This document shows, in pieces, positions 16,721-25,690 of a stretch of 64,000 bases of DNA. The translations under genes and the position numbers were made by a program. The notes under the pieces were generated by a model, which had not been told where the DNA came from, ran no database searches, and saw only the letters and a list, made by a program, of their open reading frames with translations. The stretch is from Nitrosopumilus piranensis (GTDB lineage Archaea; Thermoproteota; Nitrososphaeria; Nitrososphaerales; Nitrosopumilaceae). The stretch is taken from the NCBI RefSeq assembly GCF_000875775.1, contig NZ_CP010868.1, forward strand, positions 1,313,707-1,377,706, in the 5' to 3' direction. The first letter of the stretch is position 1; each line of letters begins with the position of its first letter.

Positions 16721-17743
16721 ATGGTTCTAACCTACAAGAAAGCAGGAGTAGACATTTCTAAAATTAAACAGAGTCAACAAGCAATTGGAAAATTGATTTC
16801 ATCAACTCACAAATTACAGAAAAAAGCAAAGATAACACACGGGTTTGGACATTATGCTGGGATTGTAGAGATTCCAGGAGGAGAACTTTTAGCTACACAT
16901 ACAGACGGAGTTGGAACCAAAGTTGTAATTGCAAACATGATGAAAAAATACAACACAATAGGAATAGACTGTGTTGCAATGAATGTTAATGATATAATCT
17001 GTATTGGTGCAACACCAATATCATTTGTAGACTATATTGCTGCAAACAAAAATGATGTGATAATTTTTAAAAAAATTGTAGAAGGATTAGTTGTAGGGGC
17101 AAAAAAATCTGCCATGCCAATAGTAGGAGGAGAAACTGCAATAATGCCAGATGTAATCGAAGGAAAAGGATTTGCATTTGATTTGGCAGGAATGGTTGTA
17201 GGACTAGTAGAAAAAAAACAAATGGTTCTTGGAAACAAAATAAAAGCAGGAGACGTAATTATTGGCGCAAGCAGTACTGGGATTCATTCAAACGGGTATT
17301 CACTTGCAAGAAAAGCATTACTAAAAAAATATTCAATTAAAGACAAAGTAAAAGGGGTTGGAACTATAGGAGATGCGTTGCTAAAGCCAACAGAAATTTA
17401 CACAAAACCAGTTTTAGAAATGGTACAAAAATGCAAAATTAATGGTCTTGCCCACATTACAGGAGGAGCATTTACCAAGTTATTACGCCTCAAAAAGATA
17501 GGTTTTGAGATAGACAATCTACCAAAAACCCCACCAATTATGAAACTAGTAGAAGAACAAGGGGTAAAACCAGAGGAAATGTACAAGACGTTTAACATGG
17601 GAGTAGGATTCTGCGTGATTGCACCAAAAGATCAATCAACAAGAATAAAGTCAATATTCAAAAAACACAAGATCTCAAGTCAAGAGATTGGACAAATTGT
17701 TTCCAAAAAAGGAGTTTTTGTGAACTCTAAAAAAATTGCTTAA
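16721..17743 (+). CDS. purM: phosphoribosylformylglycinamidine cyclo-ligase PurM
   Basis: 340 residues with PurM signatures: 'GFGHYAGIVEIPGGELLATHTDGVGTK' near the N-terminus, 'DCVAMNVNDIICIGATP', 'GGETAIMPD' and 'STGIHSNGYSLAR'. It makes aminoimidazole ribonucleotide in purine synthesis using ATP. The length is standard and the start ATG at 16721 fits the family. No other purine gene is nearby. Confidence 0.95.
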   Translation: MVLTYKKAGVDISKIKQSQQAIGKLISSTHKLQKKAKITHGFGHYAGIVEIPGGELLATHTDGVGTKVVIANMMKKYNTIGIDCVAMNVNDIICIGATPISFVDYIAANKNDVIIFKKIVEGLVVGAKKSAMPIVGGETAIMPDVIEGKGFAFDLAGMVVGLVEKKQMVLGNKIKAGDVIIGASSTGIHSNGYSLARKALLKKYSIKDKVKGVGTIGDALLKPTEIYTKPVLEMVQKCKINGLAHITGGAFTKLLRLKKIGFEIDNLPKTPPIMKLVEEQGVKPEEMYKTFNMGVGFCVIAPKDQSTRIKSIFKKHKISSQEIGQIVSKKGVFVNSKKIA

Positions 17744-17817
17744 TTTTACTACAGCAAAATAATTTTCAACTTGGTATCGCCTTATATTACAGATTTTTCC
17801 AGAATTATTAGATAAAA

Positions 17818-19068
17818 ATGGCTGCAGAGGCACACTTCATTGAAACAATTATCGGAGTAGGTATACTTCTGTTTGCAGCTAAATTAATGGCAGAGCTCTT
17901 CTTGAGATTAAAACTTCCAATTGTATTAGGAGAGTTGTTAGCAGGAATGATTGTAGGTCCGTTTGCATTAGGATCATTTTTTGTTCTTGATGGAAAACAA
18001 CTGCTTCAGATTAGTGATGAAATCAAAATACTTGGAGAGATGGGCGCAATTGTAATTTTGTTTATGGCAGGGCTTGAGATGACACCAAAAGAATTTCTCA
18101 AAGGGGGTAAGGCGTCATTTACAGTAGGAACTTTAGGGGTAGTAGTACCGTTTTTCGCAGGTCTAGTAGTATTCCAAATGTTTGGATTTGATGCATTACA
18201 ATCAATGCTAATTGCCACAGCGCTAACTGCTACAAGTATCGCAATCTCTATTCAAGTACTCAGTGAGTTTGGAAAGCTAAAAGCTCCAGAAGCTAGACTA
18301 ATCATCGGTGCAGCAGTTGTAGATGATATTTTAGCAATTGCAGTATTATCAGTTGTCACATCAATTGCAGGAAGCGATGGGGGAGTAGACAATATTGACC
18401 TCATGGAAGTAACTATCACAATCTTACAAGTATTAGGATTCTTTGCAATTATGCTCATAGTAGCAGTAGTTGTAATTCCTAAAATCATTACACCAAGACT
18501 GTGGAAAGCAAAAGGTAGTGTTGAGGGAATTGCAACAGCGTCGTTCTTTGGTGCGGCTGCGCTTGCAGGCTCTATCGGACTATCACCGATTGTAGGAGCA
18601 TTTGCAGTAGGTATGGCATTATCAACTACCAAAGTATTTGAAAAGGTGGAAAATTATATTGGAAAGATTGGATTAATTTTTGCGCCATTATTCTTTGCAA
18701 TAATTGGAGCTCAAGTAGATCTTCGTGCAGTCGATTTGAATATTTTGATGATTAGTGGAGTAATCATTGCAGTTGCAATTGTTACAAAACTGTTGGGTTG
18801 TGGACTTCCAGCAATGTTTTTCTTGAAAAACAAGGCTCAAGGAATGAGGGTTGGAATTGGGATGATTTCAAGAGGAGAAGTAGGATTGATTGTTGCAGGA
18901 GTAGGAGTGACAGCAGGAGTCTTAACATCAGAAGTATACTCTACAATCGTAATTATGGTAGCAGTAACTACAATCATCACACCAATCTGGTTGAAGATAG
19001 AGTACAGAAAAGAACAGAAAAGTGGAAACAGCGGATCAGAGCAAAACATAGAACAAAAACACGAATAA
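17818..19068 (+). CDS. Na+/H+ antiporter, CPA2 (NapA/KefB-like) family
   Basis: 416 residues with about thirteen membrane helices. The family's key features are 'LPIVLGELLAGMIVGP' (33-48), the unwound-helix region 'TATSIAISIQVLSEFGKL' and the paired Asp169-Asp170 in 'GAAVVDDILAIAVLS', which in CPA2 antiporters marks electrogenic Na+/H+ exchange. A later 'MISRGEVGLIVAGVG' is also typical. There is no C-terminal TrkA-N domain, so it is the short NapA-like form rather than a KefB with a regulatory domain. The tail is polar. Confidence 0.9.
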   Translation: MAAEAHFIETIIGVGILLFAAKLMAELFLRLKLPIVLGELLAGMIVGPFALGSFFVLDGKQLLQISDEIKILGEMGAIVILFMAGLEMTPKEFLKGGKASFTVGTLGVVVPFFAGLVVFQMFGFDALQSMLIATALTATSIAISIQVLSEFGKLKAPEARLIIGAAVVDDILAIAVLSVVTSIAGSDGGVDNIDLMEVTITILQVLGFFAIMLIVAVVVIPKIITPRLWKAKGSVEGIATASFFGAAALAGSIGLSPIVGAFAVGMALSTTKVFEKVENYIGKIGLIFAPLFFAIIGAQVDLRAVDLNILMISGVIIAVAIVTKLLGCGLPAMFFLKNKAQGMRVGIGMISRGEVGLIVAGVGVTAGVLTSEVYSTIVIMVAVTTIITPIWLKIEYRKEQKSGNSGSEQNIEQKHE

Positions 19069-19114
19069 TTTCTAACAAAGTCTTAAATTCAGCAAAAATT
19101 TTTGAAAAGCAGCA

Positions 19115-19444
19115 ATGCTAGATGATCCAAGCAGTCAATCATTCAGAGAAAACATGATTGCAGAAATAAAACGAATTCAAAATGAATTAAACGAGATAAA
19201 AGCAATGAGAACTGAAATATCTGCGAAGAGAAAACCAGCTAAAAAGACTGTGAAGAGAAAACCAGCTAAAAAGACTGTGAAGAGAAAACCAGCTAAAAAG
19301 ACTGTGAAGAGAAAACCAGCTAAAAAGACTGTGAAGAGAAAACCAGCTAAAAAGACTGTGAAGAGAAAACCAGCTAAAAAGACTGTGAAGAGAAAACCAG
19401 CTAAAAAGACTGTGAAATCAAAAAGAAAAACTAGGCGACGGTAG
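19115..19444 (+). CDS. Lys-rich tandem-repeat protein, histone H1-like tail
   Basis: 109 residues in two parts: an N-terminal amphipathic/coiled-coil helix (about 10-37), then seven identical copies of KRKPAKKTV (38-100) and a basic end (KSKRKTRRR). K/P/A-rich tails of this type bind nucleic acid in eukaryotic linker histone H1 and bacterial AlgP/Hc1. The coding DNA is seven perfect 27-base repeats, so copy number may vary between strains. It lies 46 bases after the antiporter gene. DNA or RNA binding is inferred from composition. Confidence 0.8.
   Translation: MLDDPSSQSFRENMIAEIKRIQNELNEIKAMRTEISAKRKPAKKTVKRKPAKKTVKRKPAKKTVKRKPAKKTVKRKPAKKTVKRKPAKKTVKRKPAKKTVKSKRKTRRR
19226..19414 (+). repeat. 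seven perfect 27-bp tandem repeats inside a gene
   Basis: Seven head-to-tail copies of the unit that begins aagagaaaacc and ends gactgtg, with no mismatches I can see, encode KRKPAKKTV. Perfect DNA identity points to recent expansion by slippage or unequal recombination. It is coding, with no spacers, so it is not a CRISPR array. Confidence 0.95.
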
Positions 19445-19500
19445 GCTCAAAATTAGCCAAATTATTTAACGAATTTATGTCCAATTTAGTGTGAGTACCT

Positions 19501-21090
19501 ATGAGTAAGTTAGATTCAATATTTTCAAAGGCATGTAGTGAAATTACTCAAAATTTGCTAACAATTAATGAACCTAACAAAAAGCAGGTTAAAGAAGAAA
19601 TTAAGAAAATTTGTGCCAAATATTCGTTAGAAAGAATTCCAAGAAATCATGAAATACTTTCCATGGCAAGTGAATCAGAATTTGACAAACTTAAAAAAGT
19701 ATTACTAAAAAAACCTGCAAAAACAGCATCAGGGGTTGCCGTAGTAGCACTAATGCCAAAGCCATTTGCATGTCCACATGGAAGATGTACATATTGTCCA
19801 GGAGGTATTGAATTTAATTCGCCAAATAGTTATACAGGAAAGGAACCATCCACATTAAATGCAATTGAAAATGAGTATGATCCAAAATTACAAATAACAA
19901 CAAAGATTGACAAGTTGATTGCATTTGGACATGATCCATCGAAAATGGAAATTGTAATTGTTGGAGGAACATTTCTATTTATGCCAAAAGATTATCAAGA
20001 AAATTTTATCAAATCATGTTATGATGCACTAAATGGTACAGACTCAAAAAATTTGCAAGAAGCAAAATCCAGCAATGAGCATGCATCAATTAGAAATGTA
20101 GGATTTACAATTGAGACAAAGCCAGACTATTGTAAGAAGGAACATGTTGATTGGATGTTAGATTATGGAATAACAAGAATAGAAATTGGTGTTCAATCAT
20201 TACAAGAAAGAGTTTACGATATTGTTAACAGAGGACACAATTATAATGACGTGATAGAATCATTTCAAATTTCAAAGGATGCAGGATACAAAATTGTTGC
20301 ACATATGATGCCAGGTTTACCATCAATGACACCAAAAGAAGACATTACAGATTTTAAGAAATTATTTTCAGATTCACAATTACGTCCAGATATGCTAAAA
20401 ATTTACCCATCATTGGTTATTGAAAACACTCCAATGTACAAAGAATACAAAGATGGAAAGTACACACCGTATTCTGATGAAGACATGATCAATGTATTGA
20501 CAGAGGTCAAGAAAGATATTCCAAAATGGGTAAGAATTATGCGTGTTCAAAGAGAGATTTCTCCAAATGAGATCATTGCAGGTCCTAAATCAGGCAATCT
20601 AAGGCAGATTGTACATCAAAACCTAGCAAAACAAGGCACAAAGTGCAAGTGTATTAGATGTAGGGAGGCAGGACTAAACAAAAAATCAGAGCCAAAAGAC
20701 ATCAAATTAAACAGAATTAATTATGATTCATCAGGAGGCAAAGAAGTATTTTTGTCATATGAAGACAATAACGAATCAATCTATGGGTTTTTGAGATTGA
20801 GAAAGCCAAGTAATGATGCACACAGAGATGAAGTAGGGACAAATTCTTGCATCGTCAGAGAACTTCATGTTTATGGAAAGTCAGTAAAGATTGGACAAAA
20901 GGAAGAAAGTGAGATACAACACTCAGGTCTAGGGAAAAATTTGATGAAAGAGGCAGAAAGAATTTCAAAAGAAGAGTTGGACGCAAAAAAGTTATTGGTA
21001 ATTAGTGCAGTTGGTACCAGAGAGTACTATCAAAAGTTAGGGTATTCGTTATATGGGCCATACATGTCCAAAATATTAAACAAGGGATAA
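19501..21090 (+). CDS. elp3: tRNA uridine-34 carboxymethyl-synthase Elp3
   Basis: 529 residues. The radical SAM domain has Cys91, Cys96 and Cys99 ('CPHGRCTYC') and 'GGTFLFMPKDYQENF'. It is followed by a zinc-binding 'CKCIRCREAG' region and a C-terminal GNAT acetyltransferase domain ('SGLGKNLMKEAERISKEE', 'YYQKLGYSLYGPYMSK'). Archaeal Elp3 works alone to make the cm5U-type modification at the tRNA wobble base. It is followed by lysS after 3 bases, a sensible pairing of translation genes. Confidence 0.95.
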   Translation: MSKLDSIFSKACSEITQNLLTINEPNKKQVKEEIKKICAKYSLERIPRNHEILSMASESEFDKLKKVLLKKPAKTASGVAVVALMPKPFACPHGRCTYCPGGIEFNSPNSYTGKEPSTLNAIENEYDPKLQITTKIDKLIAFGHDPSKMEIVIVGGTFLFMPKDYQENFIKSCYDALNGTDSKNLQEAKSSNEHASIRNVGFTIETKPDYCKKEHVDWMLDYGITRIEIGVQSLQERVYDIVNRGHNYNDVIESFQISKDAGYKIVAHMMPGLPSMTPKEDITDFKKLFSDSQLRPDMLKIYPSLVIENTPMYKEYKDGKYTPYSDEDMINVLTEVKKDIPKWVRIMRVQREISPNEIIAGPKSGNLRQIVHQNLAKQGTKCKCIRCREAGLNKKSEPKDIKLNRINYDSSGGKEVFLSYEDNNESIYGFLRLRKPSNDAHRDEVGTNSCIVRELHVYGKSVKIGQKEESEIQHSGLGKNLMKEAERISKEELDAKKLLVISAVGTREYYQKLGYSLYGPYMSKILNKG

Positions 21091-21093
21091 GAT

Positions 21094-22683
21094 ATGTCAG
21101 AACAAGAAATTATCGGAAAGGGTACTTGGATTGACAAATTAGCTTCCGAATTACTTGAAAGGGAAAAATCACTTGGAAGAAATTTAGAACTTCTTAAAGT
21201 AGAAAGTGGTCTAGGAGCATCAGGAATTCCGCATATTGGAAGTTTGGGCGATGCAGTAAGAGCTTATGGAGTAAAGCTAGCTTTAGAGAATTTAGGTTAC
21301 AAATCAGAATTAATTGCATATTCAGATGATCTTGACGGATTGCGAAAAATCCCAGAAGGAATGCAAGAGTTTGGTTTGGAAGAACATCTAGCAAAACCAG
21401 TATCACTCATTCCAGATCCATATGGATGCCATGATTCATACGGCATGCACATGAGCAGTATTCTTTTAGATGGACTAGACAAAGTTGGAATTAAATACAA
21501 ATTTAGAAGAGCAATTGACACATACAAACAAGGATTACTAAAAAACAACATCCACACCATTTTACAAAACAGCACAAAGATCGGAGAAAAAATTTCAGAG
21601 TTAGTAGGACAAGAGAAATATCAAAAGTACCTGCCATATTTTCCAGTATGTGCAAGCTGTAATCGACTCTACACAGCAGAAGCAACAGAGTATATAGCAG
21701 ATGAAAAGAAAGTCAAGTATCATTGTCATGATGCTGAAATAGGCTCAAAAATGATCAAAGGATGTGGGCATGAAGGAGAAGCAGACATTGCAAAAGATCT
21801 TGGAAAACTTGCCTGGAAGGTAGAATTTGCAGCAAGATGGTCAGCATTTGATATTAGATTTGAGGCGTATGGAAAAGACATCATGGATTCTGTTAAAGTA
21901 AATGATTGGGTAGCAGATGAGATTTTAGATTTCCCACACCCACATCACGTAAAATATGAAATGTTCTTAGACAAAGGCGGAAAAAAGATTTCAAAATCAT
22001 TAGGAAATGTGTTGACTGCACAAAGATGGTTAAAGTTTGGCAGTTCAAAATCAATTCTATTGTTACTTTACAAAAGAATCACAGGGGCTAGAGAGTTGGG
22101 ATTAGAAGACATACCATCTCTGATGAATGAATACAATGAATTAGAAGACATCAATTTTGGAAGAATTAAGATAGATAATCAAGCAAAACTTGTAAAGTCA
22201 AAAGGACTCTACGAATATGTTAATCTATTAAATCCCCCAAAACAGCCAAGTACACATGTTAACTATAGACTATTAATTGAATTAGCAAAAATTTTCAAAG
22301 AAAATAGAAATGAAAGGGTGATGAAAAAGTTAATTGACTATGGGGTAATAAAAAACCCAGAACCAGAAATTGAAAAACTCATTGAACTTGCAGGAAATTA
22401 CTCTGATGAGTTTGATGAACAAGAAAAAATGCAAATTGAACTAGATGGCACTGCAAAAAAAGCATTAAAAATTTTAGCAGAAACTCTTGGAGCAGAGGAT
22501 GAACCAGAAGACATTCAAAATACAATTTACCAAATTGCAAAATCAAATGATGTACAACCAAAAGATTTCTTTAAAATATTATATCAGATAATTCTTGGAA
22601 CCTCCAGAGGACCAAAAATTGGTCCATTTATCTCAGATATTGGAAGAAAACAAGTAGCAGAGAAACTTTTAGAGTACACGTAA
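21094..22683 (+). CDS. lysS: lysyl-tRNA synthetase, class I
   Basis: 529 residues of the archaeal class I LysRS. The nucleotide-binding 'PHIGS' lies at 46-50 and 'KKISKS' at about 300, the two signature motifs of the Rossmann class. Cys/His pairs ('CASCNRLY', 'CHD', 'CGHEGE') suggest a zinc-binding insert. The C-terminal helical bundle is the anticodon-binding domain. It sits 3 bases after elp3 and 2 bases before a small membrane protein gene. Confidence 0.95.
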   Translation: MSEQEIIGKGTWIDKLASELLEREKSLGRNLELLKVESGLGASGIPHIGSLGDAVRAYGVKLALENLGYKSELIAYSDDLDGLRKIPEGMQEFGLEEHLAKPVSLIPDPYGCHDSYGMHMSSILLDGLDKVGIKYKFRRAIDTYKQGLLKNNIHTILQNSTKIGEKISELVGQEKYQKYLPYFPVCASCNRLYTAEATEYIADEKKVKYHCHDAEIGSKMIKGCGHEGEADIAKDLGKLAWKVEFAARWSAFDIRFEAYGKDIMDSVKVNDWVADEILDFPHPHHVKYEMFLDKGGKKISKSLGNVLTAQRWLKFGSSKSILLLLYKRITGARELGLEDIPSLMNEYNELEDINFGRIKIDNQAKLVKSKGLYEYVNLLNPPKQPSTHVNYRLLIELAKIFKENRNERVMKKLIDYGVIKNPEPEIEKLIELAGNYSDEFDEQEKMQIELDGTAKKALKILAETLGAEDEPEDIQNTIYQIAKSNDVQPKDFFKILYQIILGTSRGPKIGPFISDIGRKQVAEKLLEYT

Positions 22684-22685
22684 AA

Positions 22686-22886
22686 TTGGTCCATTCTGAG
22701 CATAACAGATCAAAAAACAGTGGGGGATTTGCCCTAATTATTTTGGGGGCATTATTACTAATTATTGGCCCACAAGAAGCAATTGTTCCAAAAAGTATGA
22801 GCATAGCAACATGGATTGTAGGACTAATAATTGGAGGATTAGGATTTTACCTTAAATTTTTGAGAGGCAGAACAAAACAACAATAA
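22686..22886 (+). CDS. small two-span membrane protein (66 aa)
   Basis: Two hydrophobic helices ('GFALIILGALLLIIGP' and 'IATWIVGLIIGGLGFYLKF') are joined by a short loop, and the C-terminus is basic. The TTG start lies 2 bases after lysS, so it is probably translated from the same mRNA. The family is not recognised. Confidence 0.6.
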   Translation: MVHSEHNRSKNSGGFALIILGALLLIIGPQEAIVPKSMSIATWIVGLIIGGLGFYLKFLRGRTKQQ

Positions 22887-22926
22887 AGAAAGATTCATCT
22901 TTTAGAGAAAGACGGTGAAAAATGAT

Positions 22927-23685
22927 ATGGGGTTGTTTGGTAAAAAGGAAGAAACAGTATCAGAAAACAGTGATGAATATGTACTAAAAGAAGAACTAGA
23001 AACAGAAGTAGAAAATCTCCAAAATGAATTTAGAGCAAAACAAGATGAATTAAAGAGTATTCAGCAAAAAATTGAATCAGTAAAAGGAGAATATGAAACA
23101 GCAGTAAGTAGTTTGATGTCCGTCAAAAAAGAGCTAAATCAAAAAAGAATGGAGCTTGACATATCTATTCGTGAGTATAAAGAAACTAAAGAAAAAACAA
23201 AAAATTCTGAACAAATCAAAGATTCAAAATCAATTACAGAGTTTAATAAAACAGAAGATGACTTGTCAAAGATGAAACAAGAGTTAGAAGAAATGACTAA
23301 AGAATATGATGAAATTAAAGAAAAAATTACATCAGAACAATTAGCACTTGCTCAGATTAGAAAGCAACAGATAGATGCAGAAAAAGAACTTGATGAAGCA
23401 AATTCACGATTGTATAATGCAAAAGAGGAATTGGACAAAAAAGATCAATTTCAAGACACCAGTATTCTCACACCCAAGGAGAAAGAGTTCATTCAAGGAA
23501 ATAACAAAAGTTCTGCAGGCGTAATTGAGGCTGCTAGTGCCGTTGTAGGATCACTGAAATCAAAACTCAACATGACACAAAAAGAATTAGAAGCAATACA
23601 GTCACTGTTAGAAAAAGAGAGAGAAGAGCACGAAGAAACTAAAAAAGAATTAAAAAAACTCAAATCCGAAAATCAGAAATTATAG
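22927..23685 (+). CDS. long coiled-coil protein
   Basis: 252 residues, almost all heptad-rich helix with Lys/Glu alternation (about 18-165 and 195-252), broken by a linker with 'GVIEAASAVVGSLKSKLN'. I start it at the ATG at 22927, which gives 'MGLFGKKEE', a common opening for such proteins in this lineage, with GGTGA (22913-22917) 9 bases before it; an in-frame GTG lies at 22915. There is no membrane segment. A structural or scaffolding role is likely; no enzyme motif is seen. It overlaps the next, convergent gene by 6 bases. Confidence 0.7.
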   Translation: MGLFGKKEETVSENSDEYVLKEELETEVENLQNEFRAKQDELKSIQQKIESVKGEYETAVSSLMSVKKELNQKRMELDISIREYKETKEKTKNSEQIKDSKSITEFNKTEDDLSKMKQELEEMTKEYDEIKEKITSEQLALAQIRKQQIDAEKELDEANSRLYNAKEELDKKDQFQDTSILTPKEKEFIQGNNKSSAGVIEAASAVVGSLKSKLNMTQKELEAIQSLLEKEREEHEETKKELKKLKSENQKL

Positions 23686-24126
23686 ACTTTCAAAATGCTT
23701 TTTCCATTTCAACTTGATTTCCTCTTCACTGATTCCCAAATCATACAATGGAGAAATTACCTCTGAGATATCAGTTACATCAACTAATACAATAGAACCA
23801 ATTGGACTTTTGATTCCACTATCACGATAGTGTTTTAAAATATCATCATAAGGATTGGAATTACTTAAGATTTTGGCTACACCCTTGAACAAAAACCCCT
23901 TTCGCAACAAGGGATCAATGACGTTAATTTCCACATTAGGATTTGTTTTCAAATTAGTCATTGTGTCAGGAGAACGAATGTCTGCAAATGCTAATTGAGT
24001 TTTAGACCATCCAATTATAGTTCCTTTAGGCGAAATATTTGGAGTGCCATCAGAAGAAACAGTTGCGATATAACCTAACTTTTGAAGATCCAAAAATTTT
24101 TTGATTTGAGGAGTGATTTCAGACAA
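23680..24126 (-). CDS. pyridoxamine 5'-phosphate oxidase-like FMN-binding protein
   Basis: A 148-residue split-barrel flavoprotein: 'FLDLQKLGYIATVSSDGTPNISPKGTIIGW', 'LAFADIRSPDTMTNLKTNPNVEINVID' and 'KGFLFKGVAKIL'. This pattern is typical of PNPOx-like proteins that use FMN or F420 to reduce small molecules. The substrate is unknown. Given that F420 is made in this organism, either cofactor is possible. It is convergent with the coiled-coil gene. Confidence 0.85.
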   Translation of the reverse strand: MSEITPQIKKFLDLQKLGYIATVSSDGTPNISPKGTIIGWSKTQLAFADIRSPDTMTNLKTNPNVEINVIDPLLRKGFLFKGVAKILSNSNPYDDILKHYRDSGIKSPIGSIVLVDVTDISEVISPLYDLGISEEEIKLKWKKHFESL

Positions 24127-24164
24127 TATTTTTAGGAATTCTTACAGTGTAATTAATTTTTGAG

Positions 24165-24263
24165 TTATCGCATGAATTCAGCAGCTTCTATAGAAAAGAA
24201 GAAGAACCCTATTCCGCCCCCAATAATTCCAATCCAAATAGCAATTTGTTTTATTCTAGACAT
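24165..24263 (-). CDS. small single-span membrane protein (32 aa)
   Basis: A 32-codon ORF with one membrane helix ('IAIWIGIIGGGIGFFFF') between a basic N-terminus and a short acidic end. It lies upstream of the FMN-protein gene on the same strand. It resembles other one-helix micro-proteins in this window. The function is unknown. Confidence 0.45.
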   Translation of the reverse strand: MSRIKQIAIWIGIIGGGIGFFFFSIEAAEFMR

Positions 24264-24346
24264 ATGATAGGAATCATTCAAACTCATTATTGAATCTAAT
24301 TAGTCATTCAGACAATTATAATTAGAATGACTACAATCAAGCATTA

Positions 24347-24490
24347 TTGGCCAGCATAAAGGATGTAGGGAGATTTTTTATTTTCATAGTTGGAGGATTA
24401 GTAGCAATTATTGTAGGCTCATTTATGATTAGAGGAACTATGCACATGTGGGATAACCCAGACAATGCAGATGATGAAAAAAAGGACTAA
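24347..24490 (+). CDS. small single-span membrane protein (47 aa)
   Basis: A TTG-started ORF of 47 codons. One helix ('FFIFIVGGLVAIIVGSFMI') is followed by a charged, Asp-rich C-terminus. It is divergent from the 32-aa ORF and precedes another unknown gene by 27 bases. The function is unknown. Confidence 0.5.
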   Translation: MASIKDVGRFFIFIVGGLVAIIVGSFMIRGTMHMWDNPDNADDEKKD

Positions 24491-24517
24491 AAAACAAGTA
24501 TACTAAACAAGTTACAA

Positions 24518-24820
24518 TTGCTTCAAGACTCATCAATAAGAAAATCACTTGACTTATACATTAAAAATAGAATTTTAGATGTAGACTCTGAAATCAAACA
24601 AACATTTCCAAATGTCAAAAAGATTTGGAAGTGTGAAAATGAATTAGATTTTCTATATGGATATTATGTTGGAAAAATAGAAGAAGGGGCATTGCGTTAT
24701 TTGCTAAAAGCAACTAGGGCATCAGCAGGAGGATACGTGGATTCATTTGAGATACGAGGAATCATAGAATCATACAAAAATCAATTATACAACACAATAA
24801 AGACTGCAATAAATCAGTGA
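24518..24820 (+). CDS. unknown soluble protein (100 aa)
   Basis: A helical, soluble protein with a central 'FLYGYYVGKIEEGALRYLLKATRASAGGYVDSFEIRGIIESY'-like block that looks conserved, though I do not know the family. It starts at TTG. The gene opens a run of short same-strand ORFs. Confidence 0.6.
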   Translation: MLQDSSIRKSLDLYIKNRILDVDSEIKQTFPNVKKIWKCENELDFLYGYYVGKIEEGALRYLLKATRASAGGYVDSFEIRGIIESYKNQLYNTIKTAINQ

Positions 24821-24851
24821 ACTAGAAATACTACATCACACATCTAAAAAC

Positions 24852-25025
24852 ATGGTAGGCCCACAAGATGGCGGTTTTGGATTTGACCAATCAAAAAAAT
24901 ATACCAAGGTAGACAATATTGATGAGGTTTGTGTACAATGTCAAGCAGGCCAACACAAAAACTGTTTGAAAAAAGCAAAAAAACAAGATGATTGTGAATG
25001 CGAGCATTGTATAATTTACGGTTAA
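24852..25025 (+). CDS. Cys-rich small protein (57 aa), likely metal-binding
   Basis: ATG start; seven-residue-spaced Cys pairs occur in the second half: 'VCVQCQAGQHKNCLKK' and 'DDCECEHCIIYG'. The pattern CxxC, then C, then CxCxxC suits zinc binding. There is no signal peptide. It is the second of four short ORFs in a row. Confidence 0.55.
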   Translation: MVGPQDGGFGFDQSKKYTKVDNIDEVCVQCQAGQHKNCLKKAKKQDDCECEHCIIYG

Positions 25026-25077
25026 ATTAATCAAAAATCAAGAAATTTTTTAATAATATTATGTTTAAGGATTAATC

Positions 25078-25197
25078 TTGTCAAATGAATACACCTTCTA
25101 TTGTAAGTTTTGTGGAAAAGACTTTGGCAGTAGTGTTATTGACCTTGCAGCACATATCGGCAAGGAACATGATGAACCCAAAAAAAATAATTTCTAA
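25078..25197 (+). CDS. C2H2 zinc-finger micro-protein (39 aa)
   Basis: A TTG-started 39-codon ORF that consists of one classical-looking zinc finger, C-x2-C-x13-H-x4-H ('CKFCGKDF...LAAHIGKEH'). Such single fingers can bind DNA or protein. A TTTTTTAATAATATT stretch upstream could be its promoter. It is an unusually small stand-alone finger. Confidence 0.55.
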   Translation: MSNEYTFYCKFCGKDFGSSVIDLAAHIGKEHDEPKKNNF

Positions 25198-25206
25198 GAT
25201 GGGAAA

Positions 25207-25317
25207 ATGAAATGTAGTAATGATGGAATCGGATGCTATCATGATAACTCAATCCACATGGACGGAAATAGTAAATGTCTAGTCAGAGGATGCAAATGTC
25301 AAAAGTACAAACCTTAG
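25207..25317 (+). CDS. Cys/His-rich micro-protein (36 aa)
   Basis: A 36-codon ORF with five Cys and two His ('CSNDGIGCYHDNSIH' and 'CLVRGCKCQKYKP'), 9 bases after the zinc-finger ORF. Metal binding is likely. Its stop overlaps that of the convergent gene by 4 bases. Confidence 0.45.
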   Translation: MKCSNDGIGCYHDNSIHMDGNSKCLVRGCKCQKYKP

Positions 25318-25646
25318 ATACCAGATAACTTGTTTTCAAGTTCTGTGATTTCTTTTTGGTATGATTCGGAAATATTGTTTGCAAATTCTTTGTGTTCTGC
25401 AATTATTCTAGTCAATGCATCTTTGTATTCGGGGTGACCATTTTTTAACACATCACATGATTCCAAAGAAGTTACATGGCCAGTAACAGTAGCTATTGCA
25501 TCTTTTTGATTAAATTTTACAATCCCACCAAATGCCTCAATTAGCATGTATGCAGAATCTGCTTTACATTTGTAAGTCACACGTCCAGTATCAGTATTGA
25601 ATAGTTGTGTTATTCCACCAGGTTTTCGTGTAACAGTGACTGTCAT
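25314..25646 (-). CDS. unknown protein (110 aa)
   Basis: The N-terminal ~65 residues look like a small beta-rich domain ('VTVTRKPGGITQLFNTDTGRVTYKC', 'ATVTGHVTSLESC'), followed by a long C-terminal helix. It is not recognised. It lies 44 bases downstream of the ferritin gene on the same strand. Confidence 0.6.
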   Translation of the reverse strand: MTVTVTRKPGGITQLFNTDTGRVTYKCKADSAYMLIEAFGGIVKFNQKDAIATVTGHVTSLESCDVLKNGHPEYKDALTRIIAEHKEFANNISESYQKEITELENKLSGI

Positions 25647-25690
25647 GGATGAATTGTAAAATATGAAGTATTAATTATTTTAGAAAAAAA

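Noticed and set aside
18252-18632. 126-codon minus-strand frame within the antiporter gene
   Set aside because: It is antisense to conserved membrane helices, with Pro/Ser/Thr-rich composition typical of shadow frames.
19226-19414. Regular 27-bp repeats resembling a CRISPR array
   Set aside because: The repeats are head to tail without spacers, in frame, and encode KRKPAKKTV units; no cas genes are nearby.
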